Assembly: GCF_017571525.1 (NCBI RefSeq)
Contig: NZ_JAGETY010000005.1
Location: 62,001 to 126,000 of the forward strand
From: Hymenobacter sp. BT559
GTDB lineage: Bacteria; Bacteroidota; Bacteroidia; Cytophagales; Hymenobacteraceae
Length of the DNA: 64,000 nucleotides
Reading direction: 5' to 3'
Shown: in pieces, positions 1-9,244 of the stretch
Numbering within the stretch: position 1 is the stretch's first letter
Layout: each line of letters starts with the position of its first letter
The notes under the pieces: generated by a model
The model's database searches: none
Seen by the model: only the letters and a program-made list of their open reading frames with translations
Told to the model about the DNA's origin: nothing
Made by a program: the position numbers and the translations under genes

Positions 1-2
1 TG

Positions 3-1691
3 AACCCTAGCCGCGGCTACCTCTCGTGCGTGTCCACGACACTGAATTTTGGGCTCGGCACCAGCCAGCGGGCCGACTCGGTGCGCATCATTTGGCCCAA
101 CCAGACCACCCAACTGCTCACCAACGTGAAGGCTAACCAGCTGCTCCAGCTAAGCGGCCAGCCCAAGGACCGGCCCTACGCCCTAGCCCCGGCGGTGCCC
201 AAAAAGGTGTTCCGGCCCGCCGCGCCGCTGTTCGATTTCAAGCCTGAGGAAGTGGCCCTTAACGACTTCAAGCGCCAGGTGCTCATGCTGTTCATGTACT
301 CGAAAACGGCGCCGGTAATGACGAAGGCCGACGTGAACAAGGACGGCCGTGACGACCTGTTCGTGAGCGGCGGCAAGGACGAGGTAGGCAAGCTCTACCT
401 CCAGCAGCCGGGCGGCAAGTTCACCGAGGCGCCGCTAGCGCGCAGCACCAGCCGGCCGGCCGGCACGGTAGCGGCCGCCACGTTTTTCGACGCCAACGGC
501 GATGGCTACCCTGACCTCTACCTGGCCAAGGGCGGCTACGCGCTCTACGAAGCCGGGCAGGAAGACTTGCAGGACGAGTTGTACCTCAACGACGGCCACG
601 GCCGCCTGTCGCTAGCCCCCGCCGGGCTGCCGGTGCTCACGGCAGGCAGCAAAAGCTGCGTGCGCGCCGCCGACGTGGACCAGGACGGCGACCTCGACCT
701 GTTCGTGGGCGGGCGCGTTATCCCCGGCCGCTACCCGCTAGCCCCGCCCAGCTACCTGCTGCTTAATGACGGCCACGGCGCCTTCACGGCCGCGGCAGTG
801 CCCTTCGCCCAGGCCGGCATGGTGACCGACGCGCAGTGGGTAGACCTCAACAAAGACAAGCGCCCCGACCTCGTGCTGTGCGGCGAGATGATGCCGCTAA
901 CGGTGTGGGTCAATACGCCGCAGGGCTTCAAAAACCAGACTACCGACTACTTCGCCAGTCCCCAGCCGGGCCTGTGGTTCAGCCTGCACGTGGCCGACGT
1001 GAACGCCGACGGCCAGCCCGACATCGTGGCCGGTAACCTCGGCCTGAATAGCCCGCTGCGGGCCAGCGCCCAGGAGCCGGCCTCGCTGTACTACGCTGAT
1101 TTTGATGGTAATGGCTCAATCGACCCGTTCTTCAACTTCTACATGGACGGCAAGAGCTACCCCTACGTGAGTCGCGATGAGCTCAACGACCTTATCTACC
1201 CCATGCGCCGCCGCTTCACCTCGTACAAAGCCTACGCCGACGCCACGATGGCCGATATCTTCCCCGCCGATGAGCTGGCTAAGGCCAGCAAGCTGGAAGC
1301 TACCGAGCTGCGCACCATGTTGTATCTCAACACTAAGGGTAAATTCGCGCCCGCCGAACTGCCAGTAGAGGCGCAGTTCTCGGTGGTGACCCAGGTGCTG
1401 AGCGGCGACTACAACCACGACGGCCACCCCGACCTGCTGCTGCTGGGCAACCACACCGACAACCGCCTGAAAATGGGCAGCATCGACGCCAGCTACGGCT
1501 GCCTGCTGGCCGGCGACGGCCGGGGCCGATTCCGCTACGTGGCGCAGCCGGCGGCGGGTATTTGCGTGGTCGGCGACGTGAAATCGGCCAGCGAGATTAC
1601 CGTGGGCCGCCAGCCCTACCTGGTGGTGGGCGTCAGCAGCGGCCCCGTGCAGTTTTACCAGGAAGAAGTTTTTCAGCCGCTTTCGCGATGA
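3..1691 (+). CDS. CRTAC1-type FG-GAP/VCBS repeat protein with ASPIC/UnbV domain (5' partial)
   Basis: The reading frame is open to the left edge, so the N-terminus lies outside the window. The first ~50 visible residues match the ASPIC/UnbV domain pattern (FGLGTSQRADSVRIIWPN, then a second short strand block ending NQLLQL). After it come at least seven calcium-binding FG-GAP/VCBS-like motifs of the form DxNxDGxxDL, for example DVNKDGRDDLFV, DANGDGYPDLYL, DVDQDGDLDLFV, DVNADGQPDIVA and DYNHDGHPDLLL. These predict a beta-propeller. An ASPIC/UnbV block followed by a second propeller is the usual layout of long Bacteroidota CRTAC1-family exported proteins, often near SusC/SusD genes. Its stop overlaps the ATG of the next gene (ATGA at 1688-1691), indicating translational coupling with the haloperoxidase-like protein. 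Family assignment is firm; substrate is unknown. Confidence 0.85.
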   Translation, partial: NPSRGYLSCVSTTLNFGLGTSQRADSVRIIWPNQTTQLLTNVKANQLLQLSGQPKDRPYALAPAVPKKVFRPAAPLFDFKPEEVALNDFKRQVLMLFMYSKTAPVMTKADVNKDGRDDLFVSGGKDEVGKLYLQQPGGKFTEAPLARSTSRPAGTVAAATFFDANGDGYPDLYLAKGGYALYEAGQEDLQDELYLNDGHGRLSLAPAGLPVLTAGSKSCVRAADVDQDGDLDLFVGGRVIPGRYPLAPPSYLLLNDGHGAFTAAAVPFAQAGMVTDAQWVDLNKDKRPDLVLCGEMMPLTVWVNTPQGFKNQTTDYFASPQPGLWFSLHVADVNADGQPDIVAGNLGLNSPLRASAQEPASLYYADFDGNGSIDPFFNFYMDGKSYPYVSRDELNDLIYPMRRRFTSYKAYADATMADIFPADELAKASKLEATELRTMLYLNTKGKFAPAELPVEAQFSVVTQVLSGDYNHDGHPDLLLLGNHTDNRLKMGSIDASYGCLLAGDGRGRFRYVAQPAAGICVVGDVKSASEITVGRQPYLVVGVSSGPVQFYQEEVFQPLSR

Positions 1692-3064
1692 CGTTTCGTA
1701 CTGTTTGGCTAGCCCTGGTGCTGCCCCTGCTAGCTCACCGCGGCGCCGCCCAGGCCCCGCGCCATGCCGCGCTGCCCGACCCTAGCAAGGCGCTCGATGC
1801 CATCAATATGACGATGGTGCACGACGTCATCAGCCCGCCCTCGGCGGCGCGCTACTACGCCTACTGCATGCTGGGGGCGCACAGTATCGTGGCCGCGCAC
1901 AACAAGACCCTGCCGGCCCCGAAGCAGCTGGTCCGGAATTTCACTGCCGACCTGCGGCTCGATACCGTGCGGTCGCCCTACGACTACCAACTAGCCGCTT
2001 ACTACGCCATGCTCGAAACCGCCCGTCTGTTGCTGCCCTCGGGCGAAAACCTGGCTGAGGAGCAGGCTGCTTTCGTGCAGAGCCTTACCAAGCAAGGGCT
2101 AAGCCCCGCCGTGCTGAGCCAATCGATAAGAGTGGCGAAGTTGGCTGCCGCGGCCGTGATAAAATTCTCCAAGACCGATAATTACGGTAAGCTGAGCGCG
2201 CTCAAACGCTATACACCGATGCGCGCTGAGGGCAACTGGTACCCCACGCCGCCGGCCTACATGGAAGCCGTGGAGCCCAACTGGAAAACCATCCGGCCGC
2301 TGGTTATCGACTCGGCCAGCCAGTTTCGGACCGCGCTGCCGTGCGCGTTCAGCAAGGACACAGCTTCAGTCTTTTACCGGCAAGCGCAGGCTGTGTACCG
2401 GGTAGGCAAGCAGCTGAGCCCCGAGCAGGTGCAGATAGCGCAGTTCTGGGACTGCAACCCGTTTGCCATCAACACGGCGGGCCATATGTCCATCGGCTTT
2501 AAGAAAATTAGCCCCGGCGGGCATTGGATGAACATTGCGGCCCTGGTGGCCCGGCAGCGCAAAGTAGGCTTCGACAAAACAGTGTACGTGCTTTGCGCCG
2601 AAGGTATTACGCTAATGGATTCCTTCATCAGCACCTGGGAAATGAAGTACGCCACCAACCGCATCCGGCCCGAAACATACATCAACAAATACATGGACGT
2701 AAAGTGGCAGCCTTTCCTGCAAACGCCGCCCTTTCCAGAGTACACCAGCGGCCACGCGGTAGTATCCAACGCCTCTGCCGAAGTGCTGACCTACCTGCTG
2801 GGCGACAAAATTGCCTACGTCGATGACACCGAGATTCCGTTTGGCAGCGGGCAGCGCGCCTTCTCATCTTTCCGCCAGGCGGCGGCCGAGGCGTCAGTGT
2901 CGCGCTTCTACGGCGGCATTCACTACATGGATAGCATCGAGCAAGGCAATGAGCAGGGCCGCAAAATCGGCCGCTACATTGTGGCCAGGGTGCTAGCCCC
3001 CAATAGCAGGGCCAAGACTGGCAAAAGCCAGGCAGTGCTTCGCAAGCTGGGGCCAAGCCGCTAA
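1688..3064 (+). CDS. Vanadium-dependent haloperoxidase / PAP2-family phosphatase, exported
   Basis: A 458-residue protein with an N-terminal signal peptide (hydrophobic stretch ending near GAAQA). All three parts of the PAP2/vanadium-haloperoxidase active site are visible in order: K-x6-RP (KYATNRIRP, Lys about 320), SGH (YTSGHA, His about 356) and SR-x5-H (SRFYGGIH, Arg about 406, His about 412). In this superfamily those residues bind vanadate or phosphate and supply the acid-base and covalent-attachment histidines. The frame is open further upstream to 1562, but the ATG at 1688 gives a proper signal peptide and overlaps the previous stop, so I use it. Whether it is a haloperoxidase or a phosphatase cannot be decided from the sequence. 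Its tail-to-tail neighbour on the minus strand ends only 3 bases away. Confidence 0.88.
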   Translation: MTFRTVWLALVLPLLAHRGAAQAPRHAALPDPSKALDAINMTMVHDVISPPSAARYYAYCMLGAHSIVAAHNKTLPAPKQLVRNFTADLRLDTVRSPYDYQLAAYYAMLETARLLLPSGENLAEEQAAFVQSLTKQGLSPAVLSQSIRVAKLAAAAVIKFSKTDNYGKLSALKRYTPMRAEGNWYPTPPAYMEAVEPNWKTIRPLVIDSASQFRTALPCAFSKDTASVFYRQAQAVYRVGKQLSPEQVQIAQFWDCNPFAINTAGHMSIGFKKISPGGHWMNIAALVARQRKVGFDKTVYVLCAEGITLMDSFISTWEMKYATNRIRPETYINKYMDVKWQPFLQTPPFPEYTSGHAVVSNASAEVLTYLLGDKIAYVDDTEIPFGSGQRAFSSFRQAAAEASVSRFYGGIHYMDSIEQGNEQGRKIGRYIVARVLAPNSRAKTGKSQAVLRKLGPSR

Positions 3065-3067
3065 CAA

Positions 3068-4396
3068 TTAGAGGTGCAGCAGCGGCAGCAGCCAGTCGAG
3101 TACCAGCACGCCGGCTAGCCCCACCACCGCCACGATGGTTTCCATCGCCGTCCACGAACGCAGGGTGTCTTTGATAGACAGGTTGAAATACTCTTTAAAC
3201 ATCCAGAAGCCCGAGTCGTTGACGTGCGACAGCACTAGGCTACCCGCCCCGATGGCCAGCACCATCAGGTTGGGGTTGACGTGGCCCTGGCTCAGAGTAG
3301 GCAGCATCACACCCGCCGCCGTGAGCCCGGCAATGGTGGCCGAGCCGAGGCAAACCCGAATAAAAGCGGCCAGCAGCCACCCCAGCACCAGCGGCGGCAG
3401 CCCCGTGCCGCGCAGGCTGGCCGCTATTTCCTGGCTAGCCCCGCTGGCTACGAGCACCTGCTTGAGCATGCCCGCCCCGCCAATCACCAGCAAAATGGCC
3501 GCTACGTCTTTCACCGCCAGGCCATAGCTATCCATAAGTTGGCTCATGCGCTGGCCGCGCGCCAGGCCCAGGCTACAGGTAGCCACCGCTACCGAGAGCA
3601 GCAGCGTCACGGCTGGCTCGGCAAGCAGCGTCAGCAGGGGGGCTAGCGCGCTGCTAGTAGGCAGCAGGGCTTTCAGTAGCAAAGCGCCCCCAAGTAGCAG
3701 CACTGGCAGCAACGACGACAGAAAGCTATTGAGGCGGCCGGGCAGGGCACTGGCGGGTAGGGGCGGGGCCACGAAGCCGGCTAGCGGCACGGCCACCAGC
3801 CCGCGCAGCGTGCGCGCATACACCGGTCCCGCCAGAATAACGGCCGGAATGGCCAGCACCAACCCATAGACAAACGTGCGACCCAGGCTGGCATGAAACT
3901 GCGCCACCAGCGCCGTGGGCGAGGGGTGGGGTGGCAAAAAACCATGCAGTACCGAGAGCGCCGCCAGCATTGGCAGCCCCACGTACACGGCCGGTAGCCG
4001 GTACCGGGTTGCGGCCGCGAATATCAGCGGCACTACCAGCACGAAGCCCACGTTGTAAAAGAGCGGAATGCCGATGAGCAGGCCCGACAGCATCAAGGTC
4101 CATAGCAAATACCGGGGGCCAAAGGCATCGACCAGCGCGCTTGTGATTTGCTGGGCGGCACCGCTATCAGCCACTATTTTGCCGAGCATGGCCCCTAGCA
4201 CAATGATGATAGTAACGGAGCCCAGTGTGTCGCCTAGCCCCTGGTACATGGCCGCCAGCAGCGCCGCCGGGGCTATGTGCAGCGCCAGGCCAGCGCCCAG
4301 CGATACCAGTAAGAAGGCCAGAAAGGCATTGACTTTGGCCCAGCTAATGAGGCCTACGAGCGCCAGCACAGCTAACAGAATGATAAGAGAAGCCAT
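3068..4396 (-). CDS. GntP-family gluconate/organic acid:H+ permease
   Basis: A 442-residue, almost wholly hydrophobic protein with about 12 predicted membrane spans. The N-terminal half carries family-typical text (VTIIIVLGAMLGKI, then GIPLFYNVGFVLVVPL), and the C-terminal half has CLGSATIAGLTAAGVM and LVLSHVNDSGFW, both characteristic of GntP/GntT permeases. Members import gluconate, related sugar acids or other organic acids with protons. It is divergent from the sugar-oxidation cluster starting at 4759 and may handle oxidised sugar products, but that link is inference from position. A weak -7-like box (TACCATTG, minus strand, 4560-4553) lies upstream. Confidence 0.9.
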   Translation of the reverse strand: MASLIILLAVLALVGLISWAKVNAFLAFLLVSLGAGLALHIAPAALLAAMYQGLGDTLGSVTIIIVLGAMLGKIVADSGAAQQITSALVDAFGPRYLLWTLMLSGLLIGIPLFYNVGFVLVVPLIFAAATRYRLPAVYVGLPMLAALSVLHGFLPPHPSPTALVAQFHASLGRTFVYGLVLAIPAVILAGPVYARTLRGLVAVPLAGFVAPPLPASALPGRLNSFLSSLLPVLLLGGALLLKALLPTSSALAPLLTLLAEPAVTLLLSVAVATCSLGLARGQRMSQLMDSYGLAVKDVAAILLVIGGAGMLKQVLVASGASQEIAASLRGTGLPPLVLGWLLAAFIRVCLGSATIAGLTAAGVMLPTLSQGHVNPNLMVLAIGAGSLVLSHVNDSGFWMFKEYFNLSIKDTLRSWTAMETIVAVVGLAGVLVLDWLLPLLHL

Positions 4397-4758
4397 GTAG
4401 AGGCGAAGAAGGGGATTTTTTGTGAATTGTTTTTTAACCGGTACCTGGCTAGCCCTGGTGTTTCCAGTGCTAGGGCCTAAATCGGCTCAGAAGTGTGTCG
4501 TAGGCGTACTCTGAGCGGGCAAAGTGTAATGTTGTGGTTAAGAATGGACGCGCAATGGTACCTATTCCGGAAAAAACAGCCAATAAATTAGCAGTTGTTA
4601 ACTCCCCAGCTAGCGCATTCTTTCTTCCCTATTTATTACCTTGCCCACGCTAAGTGTAGCAGCTAGTGAATTTGGAATAAGCAGCTAGTTGATGAAGCGA
4701 TTATGCTGCTTATATCAGTGGCTGACTTTCTCTCCTTTTTCCCACCTCCCTCGCGCTT
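4397..4758. promoter_or_regulatory. Divergent intergenic region between permease and isomerase genes
   Basis: This 362-base stretch holds no credible ORF. It contains an inverted repeat GCTCAGA/TCTGAGC (4485-4491 and 4510-4516, 18-base spacer) that could be an operator for either divergent gene. A near-consensus Bacteroidota -7 box on the plus strand (TACCTTGC around 4639) lies about 110 bases before the isomerase ATG, and a weak minus-strand one is at about 4553-4560. The downstream part is AT-rich. No riboswitch or repeat was recognised. Confidence 0.4.
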
Positions 4759-5643
4759 ATGACCTCACGCCGCGCTTTTGTCAAGTCTGCCACCTTGCTC
4801 TCTGCCGGAGCATTTATTAGCCCTAGCTTGCTAGCGGCAGCGCCCAAATACATCGGCCTGCAGCTCTACACCGTGCGCGATGCGATGGCGCAAGACCCCA
4901 CCGGTACCCTGGCCAAGGTAGCCAAGATGGGCTACAACTCGGTAGAAGGCGCTACCTACACGGGCAGCCAGAAATTTTATGGCATGGAGCCCGCTGCGTT
5001 TGCCCAGGTGCTGAAGCAGAATGGCCTCATTATGCCGAGCAGCCACTACGTGCTGGGCGAGGCCATGATGAACGGCCAGCCCACGCAAGGCACCATCCTG
5101 CACGGCTGGGACAAAGCCGTGGACGACGCGGCCAAAGTAGGGGTAAAGTACATGGTGTGCGCCTACCTCATGGATAGCGAGCGCGGCAGCCTCGACCACT
5201 ACAAGCAGATTGCCGAGCACCTCAACAAAGCCGGTGAGCGCTGCAAAAAGGCCGGCATCCAGCTCTGCTACCACAATCACGACTTCGAGTTTAAGGCGCA
5301 GGATGGCAAGCTGCCCTACGACACGCTGCTCAACATGACCGACAAAAACCTGGTGAAGATGGAGCTGGACCTCTATTGGGCTACCAAAGCCGGCCAGGAC
5401 CCGGTGGCAATGTTCCAAAAGCATCCCGGCCGCTTCCCGCTCTGGCACGTGAAGGACATGGACAAGACCGCCGAGCGCAACTTCACGGAAGTCGGTAATG
5501 GCAGCATCGACTTTAAGCGCATCTTCGCCCAGGCCAAGCTGGCGGGCATGCAGTACTTCTTTGTGGAGCAGGATAAAACGCCTGGCTCGCCCTTCGACAG
5601 CATCCAGCAGAGCATCACTTATATAAAGCGTACGCTGGTGTAA
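4759..5643 (+). CDS. Exported sugar phosphate isomerase/epimerase-like TIM-barrel protein
   Basis: A 294-residue protein with a Tat-like signal (TSRRAFVKSA then a hydrophobic run ending LLAAAP). The mature part is an AP-endonuclease-2-type TIM barrel: GLQLYTVRDAM at strand 1, then CYHNHDFEF (metal-ligand region), MELDLYWA, LWHVKDMD and FFVEQD near the end. These acidic and histidine positions match the divalent-metal site of xylose-isomerase-like proteins. It begins the plus-strand cluster ahead of a GMC flavoprotein. A periplasmic role on oxidised sugars (isomerisation, epimerisation or 3-keto-sugar chemistry) is inferred from neighbours. The true substrate is unknown. Confidence 0.85.
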   Translation: MTSRRAFVKSATLLSAGAFISPSLLAAAPKYIGLQLYTVRDAMAQDPTGTLAKVAKMGYNSVEGATYTGSQKFYGMEPAAFAQVLKQNGLIMPSSHYVLGEAMMNGQPTQGTILHGWDKAVDDAAKVGVKYMVCAYLMDSERGSLDHYKQIAEHLNKAGERCKKAGIQLCYHNHDFEFKAQDGKLPYDTLLNMTDKNLVKMELDLYWATKAGQDPVAMFQKHPGRFPLWHVKDMDKTAERNFTEVGNGSIDFKRIFAQAKLAGMQYFFVEQDKTPGSPFDSIQQSITYIKRTLV

Positions 5644-5694
5644 GCTGGCCGCTGGCTGGCTTCTCCCCGAATTTTCTATCCCCACCCAATTTTT

Positions 5695-7374
5695 ATGGAA
5701 AAGAACACCTATGACGCCATCGTCATTGGCTCTGGTATCTCGGGCGGCATGGCTGCCAAAGAGTTGACCGAAAAAGGCTTGCGGACCATCATGCTGGAGC
5801 GCGGGCGCAACGTAGAGCACATCAAGGACTACGTAAACGCCAACAAAGCTCCCTGGGAGCTGCCCCACCGCGGCGGCAAAACCCAGCAGATGATAGAAGA
5901 CCACCCGGTGCTGAAGCGCGATTACACGCTGAATGAGAGCAACCTCAACTTCTGGGTGAATGAGAAGGAAAGCCCCTATGTGGAAGTAAAGCCCTTCGAC
6001 TGGTTTCGGGGCTACCAGGTGGGTGGCCGCTCGCTGATGTGGGGCCGCCAGAGCTACCGCTGGAGCGACTACGACTTCGAGGCCAATGCCAAGGATGGCA
6101 TCGCCGTGGACTGGCCCATCCGCTACGCCGACCTAGCGCCCTGGTACAGCCACGCCGAGAAGTTTGCGGGCATCAGCGGCAACCGCGACGGCCTGCCCCA
6201 GCTGCCCGACGGCGATTTCATGCCCCCGATGGAAATGAACATCGTGGAGAAGGACGTGGCCGCTCGCATCAAGAAGCATTATAAGGACCGCCACATGGTG
6301 ATTGGCCGCACGGCCAACATTACCCGCCCGCACCTCAATGGCCGCGTAAACTGCCAGTATCGCAATAAGTGCTGGCTAGGGTGCCCATTCGGTGCTTACT
6401 TCAGCACGCAGTCGGCTACGCTGCCAGCGGCTATGGCGACTGGCAAGCTCACGCTGCGGCCGTTTTCTATCGTCACCAAAATCCTTTATGATAAGGACAC
6501 CAAGCGTGCTAAGGGCGTGGAAGTGCTGGATGCCGAAACCAACCAGACCTACGAGTACTACGCCAAGGTTATTTTCCTGAACGCTTCGGCCCTGAATTCG
6601 GCCTGGGTGCTGATGAACTCGGCCACCGACGTGTGGCCCGATGGCTTGGGCAGCAGCAGCGGCGAGCTAGGCCATAATGTAATGGACCACCACTTCCGGG
6701 CCGGTGCGCACGGCGAAATGCCGGGCTACGAGGACAAGTACGTGTACGGGCGCCGCGCCAATGGCATCTACATTCCGCGCTACCGCAACCTGTTTGGCGA
6801 TAAGCGCGACTACATCCGCGGCTTTGGCTACCAAGGCAGCGCCGGCCGCGAGGGCTGGAGCCGCGAGATTCCGGAAATGAGCATCGGCGGCGAGTTTAAG
6901 GACGCGCTGAGCGAGCCAGGCGGCTGGACCATGGGCATCACGGGCTTCGGCGAAACCCTGCCCTACCACGACAACAAGATTACCCTCGACAAAACCAAGA
7001 AGGACAAGTGGGGCCTGCCGGTGCTGGCCATGGACGCCGTTATCCGCGACAACGAGCAGAAAATGCGCGTGGATATGATGGCCGATGCCCAGGAAATGCT
7101 GGAGAAAGCCGGGCTGAAAAACGTGAAGACCTACAACAACGGCTACGCGATGGGCGGCGGCATCCACGAAATGGGCACGGCGCGCATGGGCCGCGACCCC
7201 AAAACGTCGGTACTCAACAAGTACAACCAGGTGTGGGATGCCCCCAACGTGTACGTGACCGACGGCGCGGCCATGACCTCGGCTGCTTGCCAGAACCCCT
7301 CGCTCACCTACCTGGCCATGACGGCCCGCGCCGTAGACCACGCCGTGGGCGAGCTTAAAAAACAGAACGTCTAA
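5695..7374 (+). CDS. GMC-family FAD oxidoreductase (sugar/glucoside dehydrogenase large subunit)
   Basis: A 559-residue flavoprotein. The N-terminal dinucleotide fold shows GSGISGG followed by an acidic strand end (MLERG). The C-terminal GMC_oxred_C region shows GGGIHEMGTARMG, then VTDGAAMTSAACQNPSLT. The protein has no signal peptide of its own. The next gene encodes a gluconate 2-dehydrogenase subunit 3-type protein with a Tat-like signal, and in known three-part dehydrogenases that small subunit carries the folded flavoprotein to the periplasm. Electrons would pass to a cytochrome c such as the one at 10312. Together with the DUF1080 gene this suggests oxidation of glycosides at C3, although gluconate or sorbitol oxidation is also possible in this family. 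Confidence 0.9.
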   Translation: MEKNTYDAIVIGSGISGGMAAKELTEKGLRTIMLERGRNVEHIKDYVNANKAPWELPHRGGKTQQMIEDHPVLKRDYTLNESNLNFWVNEKESPYVEVKPFDWFRGYQVGGRSLMWGRQSYRWSDYDFEANAKDGIAVDWPIRYADLAPWYSHAEKFAGISGNRDGLPQLPDGDFMPPMEMNIVEKDVAARIKKHYKDRHMVIGRTANITRPHLNGRVNCQYRNKCWLGCPFGAYFSTQSATLPAAMATGKLTLRPFSIVTKILYDKDTKRAKGVEVLDAETNQTYEYYAKVIFLNASALNSAWVLMNSATDVWPDGLGSSSGELGHNVMDHHFRAGAHGEMPGYEDKYVYGRRANGIYIPRYRNLFGDKRDYIRGFGYQGSAGREGWSREIPEMSIGGEFKDALSEPGGWTMGITGFGETLPYHDNKITLDKTKKDKWGLPVLAMDAVIRDNEQKMRVDMMADAQEMLEKAGLKNVKTYNNGYAMGGGIHEMGTARMGRDPKTSVLNKYNQVWDAPNVYVTDGAAMTSAACQNPSLTYLAMTARAVDHAVGELKKQNV

Positions 7375-7394
7375 CCCCTTCACTTCTCAAAGCC

Positions 7395-8006
7395 ATGATG
7401 AACCGCAGAGATGCCCTGGCGCGGGTAGCCCTATTGATGGGCGGCGCTGTGATTGGGGCCGACTATTTCCTGACCGGGTGCAGCCCCGCTAGCACTGACA
7501 AAGACAAGGCGCAAACCAAGGATACCGCCAACGCCAAGCCTAAAGATGTTCTGAACCCGGAGCAGACGGCTTACCTCAATGAGGTGGCCGACACCATCCT
7601 TCCTGCCACCAAGACGCCGGGCGCCAAAGCCGCCAACGTAGGTGCGTTTATGAACGTGATGGTGCGCGACTGCTACACGCCGGCCGACCAGGAGATTTTC
7701 ACCAAGGGCCTGACCGAGTTGGAAGCCGCTAGCCAGAAAATGAACGGCAAAGGCTTCTTGGCCAGCACGCCGGCCCAGCGCACGGCCCTGCTCACAGCCC
7801 TTAATGCCGAGCAAAAGAGCTACGCCAAGACCAAGACGCCCGAGCAGCCCAACCACTACTTCCGGATGGTAAAGGAGTTGACGCTGCTTGGCTTCTTCAC
7901 CTCGGAGGTGGGCGCTACGCAGGCGCTGCGCTACCTGCCCGTGCCGGGCAAGTACGACGGCAACTACCCCTACAAAAAAGGCGACCGCGCCTGGGCAACT
8001 ACCTGA
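7395..8006 (+). CDS. Gluconate 2-dehydrogenase subunit 3-family protein (Tat hitchhiker subunit)
   Basis: A 203-residue protein that starts 20 bases after the GMC gene. The N-terminus has a twin-arginine (MNRRDALARV), a hydrophobic run and a lipobox-like YFLTGC, so it is probably exported by Tat and may be lipid-anchored. The rest resembles the small subunit of membrane-bound FAD sugar dehydrogenases: LNPEQTAYLNEVADTILPAT, then TPGAKAANVGAF, and FFTSEVGATQALRYLPVPG near the C-terminus. Role inferred: chaperone and export partner of the flavoprotein. The first ATG of two adjacent ones is used. Confidence 0.88.
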   Translation: MMNRRDALARVALLMGGAVIGADYFLTGCSPASTDKDKAQTKDTANAKPKDVLNPEQTAYLNEVADTILPATKTPGAKAANVGAFMNVMVRDCYTPADQEIFTKGLTELEAASQKMNGKGFLASTPAQRTALLTALNAEQKSYAKTKTPEQPNHYFRMVKELTLLGFFTSEVGATQALRYLPVPGKYDGNYPYKKGDRAWATT

Positions 8007-8083
8007 TTTCTTTATTTATTGACCCCTAGCTGTAACGTTTTTGCTTGCAGCTAGGGGTCAATAGCTTAGGAGCGAACAGCTAC

Positions 8084-9238
8084 ATGATGAAATTACGATT
8101 GGGTATGATTGGTGGCGGGCAGGGCGCTTTTATCGGCGCCGTGCACCGCCTGGCCGCTGCCCTCGATGGCCAATATGAGCTAGTGGCCGGCGCCTTCAGC
8201 AGCAACCCAGATACGTCGCGGGCTAGCGGCCAGCTGCTGGGCCTCGACCCGGCGCGCGTGTATGGCTCGTACCAGGAATTAATTGAGCAGGAAAAAGCGC
8301 GGCCTGCCGCCGAGCGGGTGCAGGTTATCAGCATTGTCACGCCCAACCACCTGCACTTTGCCCCGGCCAAGCTGGCGCTCGAAAGTGGCTTCGATGTGGT
8401 GCTCGATAAGCCTATGACCTTCTCGCTAGCCGAGGCCAAAGAGCTGTCCGCCGTGGTGCAGGCCACCGGCCGGCACCTGTGCCTTACGCACACCTACACC
8501 GGCTACCCCATGGTGAAGCAGGCCCGCCAGCTAGTGGCGGAGGGCACGCTAGGGCGCATCCGCAAGGTGTATGTGGAGTATCCGCAGGGCTGGCTCAGCA
8601 AGTTTGAAGAAGGCGGCGAAAACAAGCAGGCCGCTTGGCGCACCGACCCGACCAAGAGCGGCGTGGCCGGCGCCATGGGCGACATTGGAACCCACGCGTT
8701 CAACCTGTTGGAGTACGTAAGCGGGCTGCAAGTCGAAAAACTTTGCGCCGATATCAACACCGTAGTCGAAGGCCGCCGGCTCGACGACGATGGCGCGGTG
8801 CTGCTGCGCCTCAGCAGCGGGGCTAGCGGGGTGCTGGTGGCTACGCAGGTAGCGGCAGGGGAGGAGAACAATGTCCGCATCCGGGTATATGGCGAAAAAG
8901 GTGGCGTCGACTGGATGCAGGCCGACGCCAATACCTTGCTGGTGAAGTGGCTCGATAAGCCCACCGAAATCTGGCGCACGGGCGGGGCCGGCGTAGGCTC
9001 CTACGCCACGCACAATACCCGCACGCCCGCCGGCCACCCCGAGGGCTACCTCGAAGCCTTCGCCAACCTCTACCGCAACTTCGCCCTGACCTTGCAGGCT
9101 GAGCAGACCGGCCAACCGGCGGGGCCCGAAGCGCACGATTACCCTGGTATAGAAGAAGGCGTGCGCGGCATGGCCTTTATTGAAAACGTCATTGCCTCGG
9201 GCCGCTCCGACCAGAAGTGGACCGAGTTTACCGTGTAA
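8084..9238 (+). CDS. Gfo/Idh/MocA-family NAD(P)-dependent oxidoreductase
   Basis: A 384-residue cytoplasmic protein. The Rossmann motif is right at the N-terminus (GMIGGGQGAFIG). The family signatures DKPMTFSLAEA (the EKP position) and GDIGTHAFNLLEY (the catalytic GDxGxH helix) follow. Such enzymes oxidise or reduce sugars, inositols and keto-sugars. The ORF opens earlier (TTG at 8045), but the ATG at 8084 lies just before the Rossmann fold with an AGGAG-like sequence at about 8068-8072; the next codon is also ATG (8087). It sits inside the sugar cluster and ends six bases before the next start, so co-translation is likely. A role in reducing a 3-keto-sugar is inference. Confidence 0.9.
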   Translation: MMKLRLGMIGGGQGAFIGAVHRLAAALDGQYELVAGAFSSNPDTSRASGQLLGLDPARVYGSYQELIEQEKARPAAERVQVISIVTPNHLHFAPAKLALESGFDVVLDKPMTFSLAEAKELSAVVQATGRHLCLTHTYTGYPMVKQARQLVAEGTLGRIRKVYVEYPQGWLSKFEEGGENKQAAWRTDPTKSGVAGAMGDIGTHAFNLLEYVSGLQVEKLCADINTVVEGRRLDDDGAVLLRLSSGASGVLVATQVAAGEENNVRIRVYGEKGGVDWMQADANTLLVKWLDKPTEIWRTGGAGVGSYATHNTRTPAGHPEGYLEAFANLYRNFALTLQAEQTGQPAGPEAHDYPGIEEGVRGMAFIENVIASGRSDQKWTEFTV

Positions 9239-9244
9239 TTGCCC

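Noticed and set aside
4831..5904. A 357-codon minus-strand frame across the isomerase and GMC genes
   Set aside because: It is the shadow of two well-supported plus-strand genes and has no family features.
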